The position numbers and the translations under genes are program-made. Of a DNA stretch of 64,000 bases, positions 33,649 through 43,885 are shown in pieces. Source of the DNA: Gari tellinella (lineage: Eukaryota > Mollusca > Bivalvia > Cardiida > Psammobiidae); NCBI GenBank assembly GCA_922989275.2, contig OV277864.1, positions 19,789,550 through 19,853,549 of the forward strand, read 5' to 3'. How positions within the stretch are numbered: position 1 is the first letter of the stretch; each line of letters starts with the position of its first letter. The notes beneath the pieces were generated by a model. The model searched no databases. It had not been told where the DNA came from and was given only the letters and a program-made list of their open reading frames with translations.

Positions 33649-34288
33649 AAGTATTCAATGCTCAATACCAGGTAGTACTAAAGTGTGTGCTGCATTGTAA
33701 TCACTCAAATACTATACCTGATTATAGAGCAGACAGTACACAAACTGTTAGCAGACGCATACTTATTCAGTCACTTTGAGTCCTGTTTGTCTTTTTTCAC
33801 ATTTATTTCGATTTCGTTCTAGTGAAAAGAAACTACAACCTTGAGACTCATTAAGACTCATTGGACTGTCAAATCTTATTGTTGTTGTCAATTACAGTAG
33901 TGTAGAAAATTGCTCTGTACATGAGTTTGTATACAACTGCAACAATATTTTTATAAAATCTGATCATTTCTAATTACTACAGGTAAATTGCAATTGATAC
34001 CTTACCAAATTTGCTAACAGATCAATTTATTGCTCAATGAACATGTTGTTCAGAATATCTGCACGGTGTCTGTGACATATTGCAGTGACACAGATAAAAC
34101 GCGTCACTGTAATATACAACAGACTCTGTCTAAAACGAGTGTACAGAGTACTAAATGTACAGATAGTTAACCTTTCCTTTTCAATTAATTTATTGTTTAT
34201 TTATTTTCTACATATTGTCTGTCATGTACTTATATTATCATTCATGTTAAAAATCACTGAAAAGTGGAATAAAAGAGTATATATATAG
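33649..34288. other. Unassigned sequence inside the copy-1-only insert
   Basis: No gene or bounded repeat. It is present only between repeat P copy 1 and duplicated segment copy 1, and missing from the second copy. Confidence 0.5.
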
Positions 34289-34343
34289 AGCAAATCCCTT
34301 TATTACGCATTTTATTCATTCCGCCACAGAACAAAAAAGTAAC

Positions 34344-34706
34344 TACAGTGCTCCCTCCCTCTAACAACCCTACAAACAACGATTCCCTCCGTACAACAAC
34401 ACTTACCGCTCTTCCCCAAGACAAGACAAGTATGTCCATTCTATTCACGGATGCAATGTCGTCTGTTTAAAATTGTCGTCTACTGTTTTTCTCAAAGCTA
34501 CATAATGAACATTTTGATATAAAAGTACTTAATGACAAGTGACAAACAGCTTGAATCCAGATCAGACGCCGCGTTACGCGTCGTCTTATATGGATTTAAG
34601 CTGTTTGCAAATGTTAACCAATTTCCCTCCCTATAACGACTCCCTCCGAACAACGAACACAATTTTTGTCTGCCATTAGGTGTCTTTGTAGAGAGGGAGC
34701 GCTGTT
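34344..34706 (+). mobile_element. Family E MITE
   Basis: TA then CAGTGCTCCCTCCCTCTAAC; right end AGAGAGGGAGCGCTG. Hairpin 1 arms GCTTGAATCCAGATCAGACG and TATGGATTTAAGCTGTTTGC; tip CCGCGTTACGCGTCG with one mispair. Shared with copy 2, so it predates the duplication. Confidence 0.85.
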
Positions 34707-34802
34707 CTATGCAACACAATAACTACTTCATATACGAGTATCCTAGCAGGCGATAGCTTAAAGCAAACCAGTGGTCACCTGCCTTCCAAACAGATAACAA
34801 GT

Positions 34803-35048
34803 TTAACCCTTTAGCTTGTTTGTAGTGTTGAAAAACAGGTGACCACTTAAAGCAGGTTGAAAGTAAAGCAGAATGTGCCTTAAGGCACATTCTGCTTTAC
34901 TTTCAGCCTGCTTTACGCTAAAATCTGCTAGGCTATATAAAATATTTATAATGGTTATTGTTCATGAGGGTATAAACTGGAACTATTTTCTTCAGCGGAG
35001 GTATATATCAAATACGCTAAAAGTCGCTTCTATGGGGGAAAGGCTTAA
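34803..35048 (+). mobile_element. Family B MITE
   Basis: TTAA-flanked; left end CCCTTTAGCTTGTTTG. Hairpin 2 has the paired variant AATGTGCC with GGCACATT, not AATGCGCC with GGCGCATT. Shared with copy 2 at 41962-42206. Confidence 0.88.
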
Positions 35049-35239
35049 TGGCAACGGGTTAAAGCAACGTCGGGTTTTACACTATTCAGATATTATTGAA
35101 AGCAAGTAAAAATATAATCAACGCATCATATTCGATCATATTTAGTACAAAATCCTAGACCAACATTTATATTCTGCCACACCCACACTTGTACTAACAC
35201 AAAAGGCGCTCTGCTTTACTTTTGTACTACATCATCTTT

Positions 35240-35762
35240 CTTTAAAGAGGCTCGCAACCGGATTTAGCATTAAAAATAGTAATTTGTAAATATATGTCAA
35301 ATGCTTATATAAATGGGTAAGATTTAGTTTTGGATAATAAATTCTGTTAAAAAATGCATTTCAAAAAAAAAAGGAAGAAGCTCTGGTGGGATTCTCCATG
35401 CGGAGACAAACATGAAAACAAAGGCAAACGCCTTAACCACGCGGCTACTGGGGCTCTCTATCTATATGGTAGCGAATTAACGTACTTCACTGGTAGCGAT
35501 TGATTTATACATATTCGGTTCGGGTTTATGTCTGAGCCCGTGTAGAGACGCAACAACAACAACTATACCGTTAGCTAACGCTATAGAAAAACGATGGAAA
35601 ATATCTAAAAAAAATAAGATTCGGTGACAATTATTGAGACCTTTTTTGGACTGATCATATTTCTTTAATGTCAGAAGCCAAATAATGCCACAAATTTGCT
35701 TTTATTTGAGTATTTTTTTTTATTTTGACAAGTTCACCATCCGGTTGGGAGTCCCTTTAAAG
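35240..35762. mobile_element. hAT-like insertion with CTTTAAAG duplication, copy 1 only
   Basis: The element (35248-35754, 507 bp) is flanked by CTTTAAAG at 35240-35247 and 35755-35762. Copy 2 has a single CTTTAAAG at 42400-42407, the empty site. Termini AGGCTCGCAACCGGAT and, inverted, GGACTCCCAACCGGAT match at 13 of 16 positions. No transposase frame is present. An 8-bp duplication fits hAT. A tRNA-like segment lies inside on the minus strand. Confidence 0.75.
35381..35457 (-). repeat. tRNA-like, probably SINE-derived segment
   Basis: On the minus strand GTAGCCGCGTGGTTAAGGCG resembles a Leu/Ser-type tRNA D-arm (box A), and GGAGAATCCCACCAGAGC resembles a decayed T-arm (box B) and acceptor strand. 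The anticodon region is T-rich with no clean stem, and the acceptor halves pair poorly. It is therefore a pseudogene or SINE head, not a working tRNA gene. Confidence 0.45.
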
Positions 35763-35768
35763 AGACAT

Positions 35769-35973
35769 TACAGTAAAACTTCTCTATTACGGACATTACA
35801 GACTTTATATTTTTAATAAAATACAGGAGACAGCTTAAAGCAAGGTGACAGTAAAGCAGAAAGCTCCAACAGGAGCTTTCTGTTTTACTGCCACCTTGCT
35901 TTAAGCAGTCACCTGTTCTTAACGCCAAATAATTAACACAAGTTAGTGGTCGTAATATAGAGGTTTTATTGTA
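35769..35973. mobile_element. Family D MITE
   Basis: TA-flanked; ends CAGTAAAACTTCTCTATTAC and GAGGTTTTATTG. The foldback is GCAGAAAGCTCCAACAGGAG with its inverse. Shared with copy 2 (42414-42616). Confidence 0.85.
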
Positions 35974-36042
35974 ATTTCTTCCGAGAATACTGTCTAACAC
36001 AATTATGTTTGACTTTTCCCTCAATTTACCCATTGAATTTGA

Positions 36043-36255
36043 TTAAACCTTCCATCGCAATAGGCGACTTCAGTCAACAGTGCAAACAGTTTAGATCCTA
36101 ACGAGGAGCCGTGGAACGCTGTTTCTGATCAGGGTCAACATGAGTTCATATTCATTTCATTATGGTTTTAATATGTTTGCCTAAAATCTAGCCTAGAAAC
36201 AATAGCAGAGATCCCAGTATTACAGTAGAATATACAATGACTGTGAAAGTGTTAA
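36043..36255 (+). mobile_element. Family A MITE, diverged
   Basis: TTAA at both ends (36043-36046, 36252-36255). Hairpin 1 is worn: GCAAACAGTTTAGATCCTAA, then GTTTCTGATCAGGGTCAACA. Right end GACTGTGAAAGTG. Shared with copy 2. Confidence 0.65.
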
Positions 36256-37009
36256 ATATACTGATAGGAGGAACCCATATGTGCCGTGATATCGTACACT
36301 AAACACAATTACTGTATTAATCCCCAGGTAAAATACAATTAGAACCCCTTATTACCTTCACTTGATATGCCCTTATTGGCCAAATAAAAGTAAACAGAAA
36401 ACTTCTTCATGAACGATCTGCTTCAGTTTCATCATGCACTAAACAGATACCTGCTGAAGACTTCTCTAATTAATCTCATTCAGTGACAGTAATATGGGGG
36501 TTCCACTGTACCAGGGGAACTTTTGTAGAATGTAGTACCTATAAGGATAATCTTTCAAGAAGAAATTCGTAATCAAATTAGTATAATATGGCGGCTAGAT
36601 TACCCTGAAGGTTTGATTAAAATAGGATTAATGAAGACTAATTGCACGTCTGTAGACGTATCAATGGCTTCTACTGACCAGCGGGGAAATATACACACTG
36701 ACTTGACGTGTATCGTACATGTGACCAATTGAAGACGTAATGGGCATCTATAACTCGCGCTGGGTAAACCGTAGTCGCAATGCCGTAAAACTCGGTTGAT
36801 GCACTCACTCAAACTGTAATATTCTTCATCGATTGTATAACAAATGTATGCCTAGTTGCAAACTAATATGTGCACCATCAATTTATTCACCTCAATTCAA
36901 GCGTCAACCATTCACAATGCAGTGAGTTATCTAAATTTACCATTTCACTGTATATTTCAAATTGACAACATGAGCACAACGGAATTGTTACAGTTAAGAA
37001 GATGTTATT
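36256..37009. other. Unassigned sequence of the duplicated segment
   Basis: No gene or element seen; a 70-codon minus-strand frame at 36600-36812 is conserved in copy 2 only because the DNA is duplicated. Confidence 0.45.
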
Positions 37010-37228
37010 ATTTATATAAACGCGTTAATTTTTAACTGTTGTTTCAATTGCAAATGATCCGGCGCCAAACCACACGCCGTTTGAACAGGATCCGAACCTG
37101 ATGTCATTTAGATTAAAATAAACAGTCAGAATTAAAAACAAACGGTCATTTTCTATATTTTATTGCAATGCGTTTGCCTTTCGTTTGTGTTTTTTAAACG
37201 GAAATAAATAACGCCTTCTCTACTGTAA
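37010..37228. mobile_element. Family C relic
   Basis: AATTGCAAATGATCCGGCGC, AACAGTCAGAATTAAAAAC, CAATGCGTTTGCCTTTCGTT and the right end TAACGCCTTCTCTACTGTAA. The left end is lost. Shared with copy 2 (43655-43872), so old. Confidence 0.6.
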
Positions 37229-37230
37229 CT

Positions 37231-37483
37231 TTAACCCTTTCCCTTATAGAAGCGACCTTTAGCACATTCATTTTATTCATCCGCTGAAGAAAATAGTTCC
37301 AAATTATACCGTAATGAATATGTGTCATATTAAATACTTTCCTTATTCTAGCAGTTAATAGCTTAAAGCAGGCTGAAAGTAAAGCAGAATGCGCCTTAGG
37401 GCGCATTCTGCTTTACTTTCAACCTGCTTTAAGTAGTCACATATCTTCAATACTAAAAATAATGCTATCAGGTAAAGGGTTAA
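37231..37483 (-). mobile_element. Family B MITE, copy 1 only
   Basis: TTAA at 37231-37234 and 37480-37483; ends CCCTTTCCCTTATAGAAG and ATCAGGTAAAGGG. Copy 2 reads AACTTTCAATGCAGCTAC at the same place with no element. Hairpin 2 is near perfect. This is a recent insertion or a clean loss. Confidence 0.93.
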
Positions 37484-37616
37484 ATACAGCTACGACAAAT
37501 TGTCATTTTACCTTTTGTACTCTGTGTCGTCTGCAAGAATTCTATGAGTTTGTTTGCATTGTATATCTATTCAGAAAATATCATCAGAGTGTCAAACCGT
37601 ATGGATAGAGATGAGA

Positions 37617-37857
37617 GACCCGTTTCATAAAACTTCGTACCACAAATGTTGTCGTATGTTAGATTATAATAGTCTGAATTTTTGTTATTTATTTCTCAAT
37701 CTAATCCTTTCTGATGACATGTCTTTGGAATCGTCTTTTAAAGACGATCCCAAAGAAATGTCACAATACAGGATTAGATAGAAGAGTCAGATATCTAATG
37801 CATATTAAAGTTGACACACGACAGGTTTTGTCGCAATAAATTCTATAAAACGGGACC
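37617..37857. mobile_element. Family H inverted-repeat element
   Basis: Ends GACCCGTTTCATAAAACTTC and TTCTATAAAACGGGACC. The centre pairs GGAATCGTCTTTTAAAGACG with its flank. Shared with copy 2 (44260-44500). Confidence 0.75.
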
Positions 37858-38179
37858 GAGATACCTAGTAACTATTCTAAACCGTTTCATCTGAATCCTA
37901 AGTGTTGCAAAAGTTATCACGAATTCGTCCTCATTGCATAGAGAGTTAAAACAATATAAATGTAATTCGAATGGTGTAAACTAATTCAAATTTCCAATTT
38001 CATGACAGGAATTCTACATTAGGGACGACTAGCAAACATGTGAATGTTTTTATTTCATTTATACGAGAATGGACTTGTTATTATGGTGCCTAGTTTTGAT
38101 ACACGATCGTTCAATAAAACAATTGGCATCGCTCATCAAAACAATAAAACCGGCGGTAAGGATCAATGTTAAGGAACCA

Positions 38180-38352
38180 AGAGTATTTCAAAAACTAAAT
38201 TATTTATTTCTGAATTCCACCCGATGGTGTTACAACTTATAATAATATCGTCTCTTCGAAACGATTCTTATGAATATTTACACCATAGGATTTGGTGTTG
38301 AAATTAGTGAGAAAATTTTGAATTTGTTAAGTTCACTCCCTGTTATCTAGAG
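38180..38352. mobile_element. Family I element
   Basis: The inner foldback pairs ATTCCACCCGATGGTGTTAC with TTTACACCATAGGATTTGGT; right end CCCTGTTATCTAGAGCCATG. The left terminal repeat is decayed. Shared with copy 2 at 44824-45000. Confidence 0.65.
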
Positions 38353-38918
38353 CCATGGTATCATTATTGTATTTTAGGTGATGATTATTTGACAGCAGAT
38401 GCAAAAGAGCTGTCATTTGAGGTCGCTTAAGCACGCATTACTGTCGTGATATTAGCAAAGCCTATACATCCCAGCATACTTAAACATACCCTTATGAAGA
38501 AGAAAATGGTAATAATATGTTTGCGTTAATAAAAAATCGACAGCCAACCCGCTAAATTAAGATTTAAGGGGCACAACTACCATAGCTGTATCGCTACTTG
38601 CATAAGCTTTTTCACCAACACTTTTATTTTGTAAGCCTGACTAACCATTTTCTGACCTAGAGAGCACAACATCTGAACCAAAGCATGAAATAATATTTTC
38701 TTGTTTATAATATTTCTCCAAGACACAAACAAATTAAATGTTGCAAATGAATGGTATGTATGCAGCTTTGACAATACACATATACAAAATTCTCTCTATC
38801 AATACCTCTAAATTATGGTAAAACGATTTCATGAAAACCAGGTAAAAGCCTTCAGAAAAATTAAAACATGCAGTGTGCCCCTAAAGGATATTTTTAATTT
38901 CGCACTGCTTCAAACAGT
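38353..38918. other. Unassigned sequence of the duplicated segment
   Basis: No bounded element. A 65-codon minus-strand frame (38577-38774) is retained in copy 2 but has no motif. Confidence 0.4.
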
Positions 38919-39168
38919 TACAGTGGAGAATCTGTTATTCTTTCCCGATAAACGCGTTTTCGCTAAAACTTTTTTTTCTTTTACAAACAGTTTGGAGCCA
39001 GATCAGTCGCCGGGTAACCCGGCGTATGATCAGGCTCCAAACTGTTTGCCAACAAGATAAACATGAAATATCAGAATTGTCCAAAAGTTGTTCTTTTCTA
39101 CGTTTTAGTGTTTTGCGTTTTCGTACGTTTGCGTTTAAACGGGAAAGAATAACAGATTCTCCACTGTA
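38919..39168. mobile_element. Family C MITE, copy 1 only
   Basis: TA at 38919-38920 and 39167-39168; ends CAGTGGAGAATCTGTTATTC and ACAGATTCTCCACTG. Copy 2 keeps the empty site CAAACAGTTACCAGTCTAAA with a single TA at 45561-45562. That proves the TA duplication and the exact element length. Confidence 0.95.
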
Positions 39169-39253
39169 CCAGTCTAAAACATCTAATCATTAATAACAAA
39201 ATTTAGTGGACGTAAAGGGACATTGTAGCGTATACAGACTGCCCAAGAGCCTT

Positions 39254-39504
39254 TTAACCCTTTCCCACATAGCATATCTCTAGTATTGAATATAGGTGTC
39301 CACTTAAAGCAGGTTGAAAGTAAAGCAGAATGCGCTTTAAGCGCATTCTGCTTTACTTTCAGCCTGCTTTAAGCTATCATCTGCTAGAATATAGAAACTA
39401 TTTTGTATTATACATATTTATGAATGTATAAATTGGAACTATTTTCTTCAGGGCAAGAATAAACTGAATGCGCTAAAAGGCGCTTCTATGGGGGAAAGGG
39501 TTAA
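39254..39504 (+). mobile_element. Family B MITE
   Basis: TTAA-flanked; ends CCCTTTCCCACATAGC and TATGGGGGAAAGGG. The hairpin 2 tip is the shortened pair GCGCTTTAAGCGC. Shared with copy 2 at 45646-45896. Confidence 0.9.
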
Positions 39505-40249
39505 TACGTGTACATGGCGTGACATTCAATGCCACGCCACGGCTAACTGTTAAATATAGTTTTGTTGAATGCTACACAGCAGTCAGGAGATAAACATCAA
39601 TTAGGTACAAACACTTTTCTAGAAGTGACGTCACGTCGATACAACGTCAAAGTGCTCCGCACATAGGAAGTGTTTCCTGCTTTACAAACTATGACGGCTA
39701 AGTTCGTTTGTTAAATTACATATATTTCATATATTGTGATAGAAAAACATTTTGTCTTTAAAGTGATTCATATTTTATTAATCTGATATGTGATACATCG
39801 ATTTTGTGAAAGCAGTCCGGGAACTCATTGACTGTACCTCGTACATATATGTTGGTAATGTTTTCGTCTTCCAGTGACACTCAATGGCTCTATTGTATGG
39901 ACCTTTCTTCTGATTATGTTCCATTCAGATATTTTATATGATTAGCAAATGCGAACATAGCTCAATATTGGTACATTGTTGACATAATATAATTATATTG
40001 TAAAAGCATAGAAACGATACTAAATTGATTATATTGACAATTTATTACAAAGTATAAGAAAAGGAGAGCAGTTCCTAGTGTAATGTATATAAACGTCGTA
40101 AGTACGTTGGTAATTGGCCAGTGTTTATTACAAGTAAAATCACTTACACAAATATACTACAGACACCATTTTTCTTTACTGATTTATCATCGTATTGGAG
40201 CGTTTATAGGATGCGGTTACTAGAGTTTTTACTTCATTGCATTCTTCGT
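39505..40249. other. Unassigned sequence of the duplicated segment
   Basis: AT-rich; no gene or terminal-repeat element was recognised. Confidence 0.4.
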
Positions 40250-41290
40250 AGTTTTATGCCCACAGAATCTGTAAGTCAGGGTCTTAAAGTGTTTGCCCTA
40301 TCTGTTTGTCTGTTTTTCCGTCTGTCTGTAAAACTTACAATTGCATATAATATTTGCATTGCTGGACATATGGTTTTTATATTTGGTCTGCATTGCTTGT
40401 ATCTAAACCTTTCAAACCATGCCAACAGTGTTGTCCTTGTGATATTGACCTTAACCTTTGACCTATGTTTGTAAAACCCTTTACATGCATTTGACCAGTA
40501 GGCCTAGGATTTCCATATTTCGTATGTACATTTCTCTTGATAAGACCTTTCCAACCATATCCCTTTTTATCATGTTAAATCGGCCTTGACCTTTGAGCCA
40601 TTTAATCAAACTTTTAACAAAACTCTTAGCCTTGGCTATACCTCTTGCACAAAATACACATACACCTTTTATATTTAGCCTTTGATTTTCTACTATCGCA
40701 ACCTTTTCGACTATGCCAACAATGTTGACCATGTCACATGGACCGTAACCTACTTTTTGTAAAAACTCATAGATATAGGGCTTCATATTTAGTATGTATA
40801 TGTCTCGTTTTAAAACATTTTTAATTATTCCAATGTTTTTACCATTTGACATTTGTCCTTGACCTTTGACCTATTTAATCAAACTTTAACACAAACCTTA
40901 ACTTTGGCTATAACTCCTGCGCTATTACATTTTGGGCTTTTAATGCCTTTCCAAACATGCAACTATTGTTTGCCCTGATGACTTTGACAATTACCTTTCA
41001 TCTATTTTATTACAATTTTATTGTAAAGTTTTCAATGCCTTTAAACGTTCATATTAACCAATAGCTCATAGGCTTCCATATTTGGAATGTATCGTTCTTG
41101 TATTTAAACCTGTCCAACATTACCAATGCTTATACCATGTGACATTGACTTGTGACCTATTTTTGCAAGTTAGTACGTACATTATCCAACATCCTGCTGG
41201 TATTAGGCATTCGTGTTTCAATAAAACGTTGCTTGTTGATATGTGTTGTTTATTGGTTTATTATAGCTACATAAATAGAAGGAAATATGT
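40250..41290. repeat. Degenerate tandem array rich in TTGACCTTTGACC
   Basis: Irregular units with a TTGACCTTTGACCTATTTAA-like head recur (near 40445, 40585, 40735, 40855, 40980 and 41140). Each is followed by AATCAAACTTTAACAC-like and CTTGGCTATAACTCCTGC-like blocks. Unit length varies around 120-290 bp. Frames across it (117 and 123 codons) are repeat translations. Confidence 0.65.
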
Positions 41291-41356
41291 ATAAAGCTAT
41301 AGTCCGAACATACTCACCAGACTTTGAACTTTATTCATGAATAAATTAAAGTGAGA

Positions 41357-41439
41357 GTACGAACGGAAATAAAAGGAAAATAGCCCAAATCCAACTCCAC
41401 GTCAGCAATTTCACATACAAATGTAAGTTGTTTGTCTGG
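41357..41439 (+). repeat. Repeat P, copy 2 (83 bp)
   Basis: GTACGAACGGAAATAAAAGG through AGTTGTTTGTCTGG. It starts exactly where segment copy 1 ends and is followed after ATGTTTAA by segment copy 2. This shows that P plus segment was the duplicated unit. Confidence 0.88.
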
Positions 41440-41502
41440 ATGTTTAAAGCAAATCCCTTTATTACGCATTTTATTTATTCCGGCACAGAACAAAAAGGTA
41501 AC

Positions 41503-41865
41503 TACAGTGCTCCCTCCCTCTAACAACCCTACAAACAACGATTCCCTCCTTACAACAACACTTATCGCTCTTCCCCAAGACAAGACAATTATGTCCAACC
41601 TATTCACGGCTTCAATGTCGTCTGTTTAAAATTGTCGTCTACTGTTTTTCTCAAAGCTACATAATGAACATTTTGATATAAAAGTACTTAATGACAAGTG
41701 ACAAACAGCTTGAATCCAGATCAGACGCCGCGTTACGCGTCGTCTTATATGGGTTCAAGCTGTTTGCATATGTTAACCAATTTCCCTCCCTATAACGACT
41801 CCCTCCGAACAACGAACACAATTTTTGTCTGCCATTAGGTGTCTTTGTAGAGAGGGAGCGCTGTT
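41503..41865 (+). mobile_element. Family E MITE
   Basis: Counterpart of 34344-34706. The second hairpin arm reads TATGGGTTCAAGCTGTTTGC, so the arm differs from copy 1 at two bases. Confidence 0.85.
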
Positions 41866-41961
41866 CTATGCAACACAATAACTACTTCATATACGAGTAT
41901 CCTAGCAGGCGATAGCTTAAAGCAAACCAGTGGTCACCTGCCTTCCAAACAGATAACAAGT

Positions 41962-42206
41962 TTAACCCTTTAGCTTGTTTGTAGTGTTGAAAAACAGGTG
42001 ACCACTTAAAGCAGGTTGAAAGTAAAGCAGAATGTGCCTTAAGGCACATTCTGCTTTACTTTCAGCCTTCTTTAAGCTAAAATCTGCTAGGCTATATAAA
42101 ATATTTATAATGGTTATTGTTCATGAGGGTATAAACTGGAACTATTTTCTTCAGCGGAGGTATATATTAAATACGCTAAAAGTCGCTTCTATGGGGAAAG
42201 GGTTAA
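41962..42206 (+). mobile_element. Family B MITE
   Basis: Counterpart of 34803-35048, with the same GTGCC/GGCAC paired variant. Its right end GGGGAAAGGGTTAA is better preserved than in copy 1. Confidence 0.88.
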
Positions 42207-42413
42207 TGGCAACGGGTTAAAGCAACGTCGGGTTTTACACTATTCAGATATTATTGAAAGCAAAAGCAAAATTATAATCAACGCATCATATTCGATCATA
42301 TTTACTACAACATCATAGACCAACATTTATATTCTGCCACACCCACACTTGTACTAACACAAAATGCGCTCTGCTTTACTTGTGTACTACATCATCTTTC
42401 TTTAAAGGGACAT

Positions 42414-42616
42414 TACAGTAAAACTTCTCTATTACGGACACTAGAGACTTTATATTTTAATAAAATACATGAGACAACTCAAAGCAAGGTGACAGTAAAG
42501 CAGAAAGCTCCAACAGGAGCTTTCTGTTTTACTGCCACCTTGCTTTAAGCAGTCACCTGTTCTTAACGCCAAATAATTAACACAAGTTAGTGGTCGTAAT
42601 AGAGAGGTTTTATTGT
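42414..42616. mobile_element. Family D MITE
   Basis: Counterpart of 35769-35973, with small differences in the left half (ACATGAGACAACTCAAAGCA). Confidence 0.85.
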
Positions 42617-42686
42617 AATTTCTTCCAAGAATACTGTCTAACACAATTATGTTTGACTTTTCCCTCAATTTACCCATTGAATTTGA

Positions 42687-42900
42687 TTAAACCTTCCATC
42701 GCAATAGGCGACTTCAGTCAACAGTGCAAACAGTTTAGATCCTGACTAGGAGCCGTGGAACGTTGTTTCTGATCAGGGTCAACATGAGTTCATATTCATT
42801 TCATTATGGTTTTAATATGTTTGCCTAAAATATAGCCTAGAAACAATAGCAGAGATCCCAATATTACAGTAGAATATACAATGACCGTGAAAGTGTTTAA
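42687..42900 (+). mobile_element. Family A MITE, diverged
   Basis: Counterpart of 36043-36255. The hairpin segment GTTTAGATCCTGACTAGGAG retains the family CCTGA that copy 1 has changed. Confidence 0.65.
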
Positions 42901-43654
42901 TATACTGATAGGAGGAACCCATATGTGCCGTGATATCGTACACTAAACACAATTACTGTATTAATCCCATGGTAAAATACAATTAGAACCCCTTATTACC
43001 TTCACTTGAAATGCCCTTATTGGCCAAATAAAAGTAAACAGAAAACGTCTTCATGAACGTTCTGCTTCAGTTTCATCATGAACTTAACAGTTACCTGCTG
43101 AATACTTCTCTAATTAATCTCATTCAGTGACAGTAATATCGGGGTTCCACTGTACCAGGGGAACTTTTATAGAATGTAGTGCCTATAAGGATAATCTTTC
43201 AAGAAGAAATTCGTAATCAAATTAGTATAATATGGCGGCTAGATTACCCTGAAGGTTTGATTAAAATAGGATTAATGAAGACTAATTGCACGTCTGTAGA
43301 CGTATCAATGGCTTCTACTGACCAGCGGGGAAATATACACACTGACTTGACGTGTATCGTACATGTGACCAATTGAAGTAGTAATGGGCATCTATAACTC
43401 GCGCTGGTTAAACCGTAGTCACAATGCCGTAAAACTCGGTTGATGCACTCACTCAAACTGTAATACTCTTCATCGAGTGTATAACAAATGTATGCCTAGT
43501 TGCAAACTAATATCTGCACCATCATTTTATTCACCTCAATTCAAGCGTCAAACATTCACAATGCAGTGAGTTATCTAAATTTACCATTTCACTGTATATT
43601 TCAAATTGACAACATGAGCACAACGGAATTGTTACAGTTAAGAAGACATTATTA
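42901..43654. other. Unassigned sequence of the duplicated segment
   Basis: Matches 36256-37009; nothing further recognised. Confidence 0.4.
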
Positions 43655-43872
43655 TTTATATAAACGCGTTAATTTTAAACTGTTGTTTCAATTGCAAATG
43701 ATCCGGAGCCAAACCACACGCCGTTTGAACAGGATCCGAACCTGATGTCATTTAGATTAAAATAAACAGTAAGAATTACAAACAAATAGGCATTTTCTAT
43801 ATTTTATTGCAATGCGTTTGCCTTTCGTTTGTGTTTTTTAAACGGAAATAAATAACGCCTTCTCTACTGTAA
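43655..43872. mobile_element. Family C relic
   Basis: Counterpart of 37010-37228. Confidence 0.6.
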
Positions 43873-43885
43873 CTTTCAATGCAGC

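Larger units (their letters stand above)
34289..41356 (+). repeat. Tandem segmental duplication, copy 1 (7068 bp)
   Basis: From AGCAAATCCCTTTATTACGC to ATAAATTAAAGTGAGA. It aligns collinearly with 41448-47713. Sampled stretches, for example 36560-36800 against 43205-43440, differ at about 2% of sites. It is longer because it carries three insertions that copy 2 lacks (35248-35754, 37231-37483, 38919-39168). It could be a real tandem duplication or two haplotypes joined during assembly. Confidence 0.92.

Noticed and set aside
35381..35457. Functional tRNA gene
   Set aside because: The D-arm is recognisable, but acceptor and anticodon stems do not pair and the box B is decayed; kept only as a tRNA-like repeat.
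40121..40852. 117- and 123-codon frames near the TTGACC array
   Set aside because: They translate a degenerate tandem repeat; the second copy of the segment breaks both frames with indels.
43179..43456. Frames conserved between the two segment copies (for example 70 codons at 36600-36812 and 43244-43456)
   Set aside because: Conservation reflects recent DNA duplication. Frames are short, in AT-rich DNA, overlap on both strands and show no domain.
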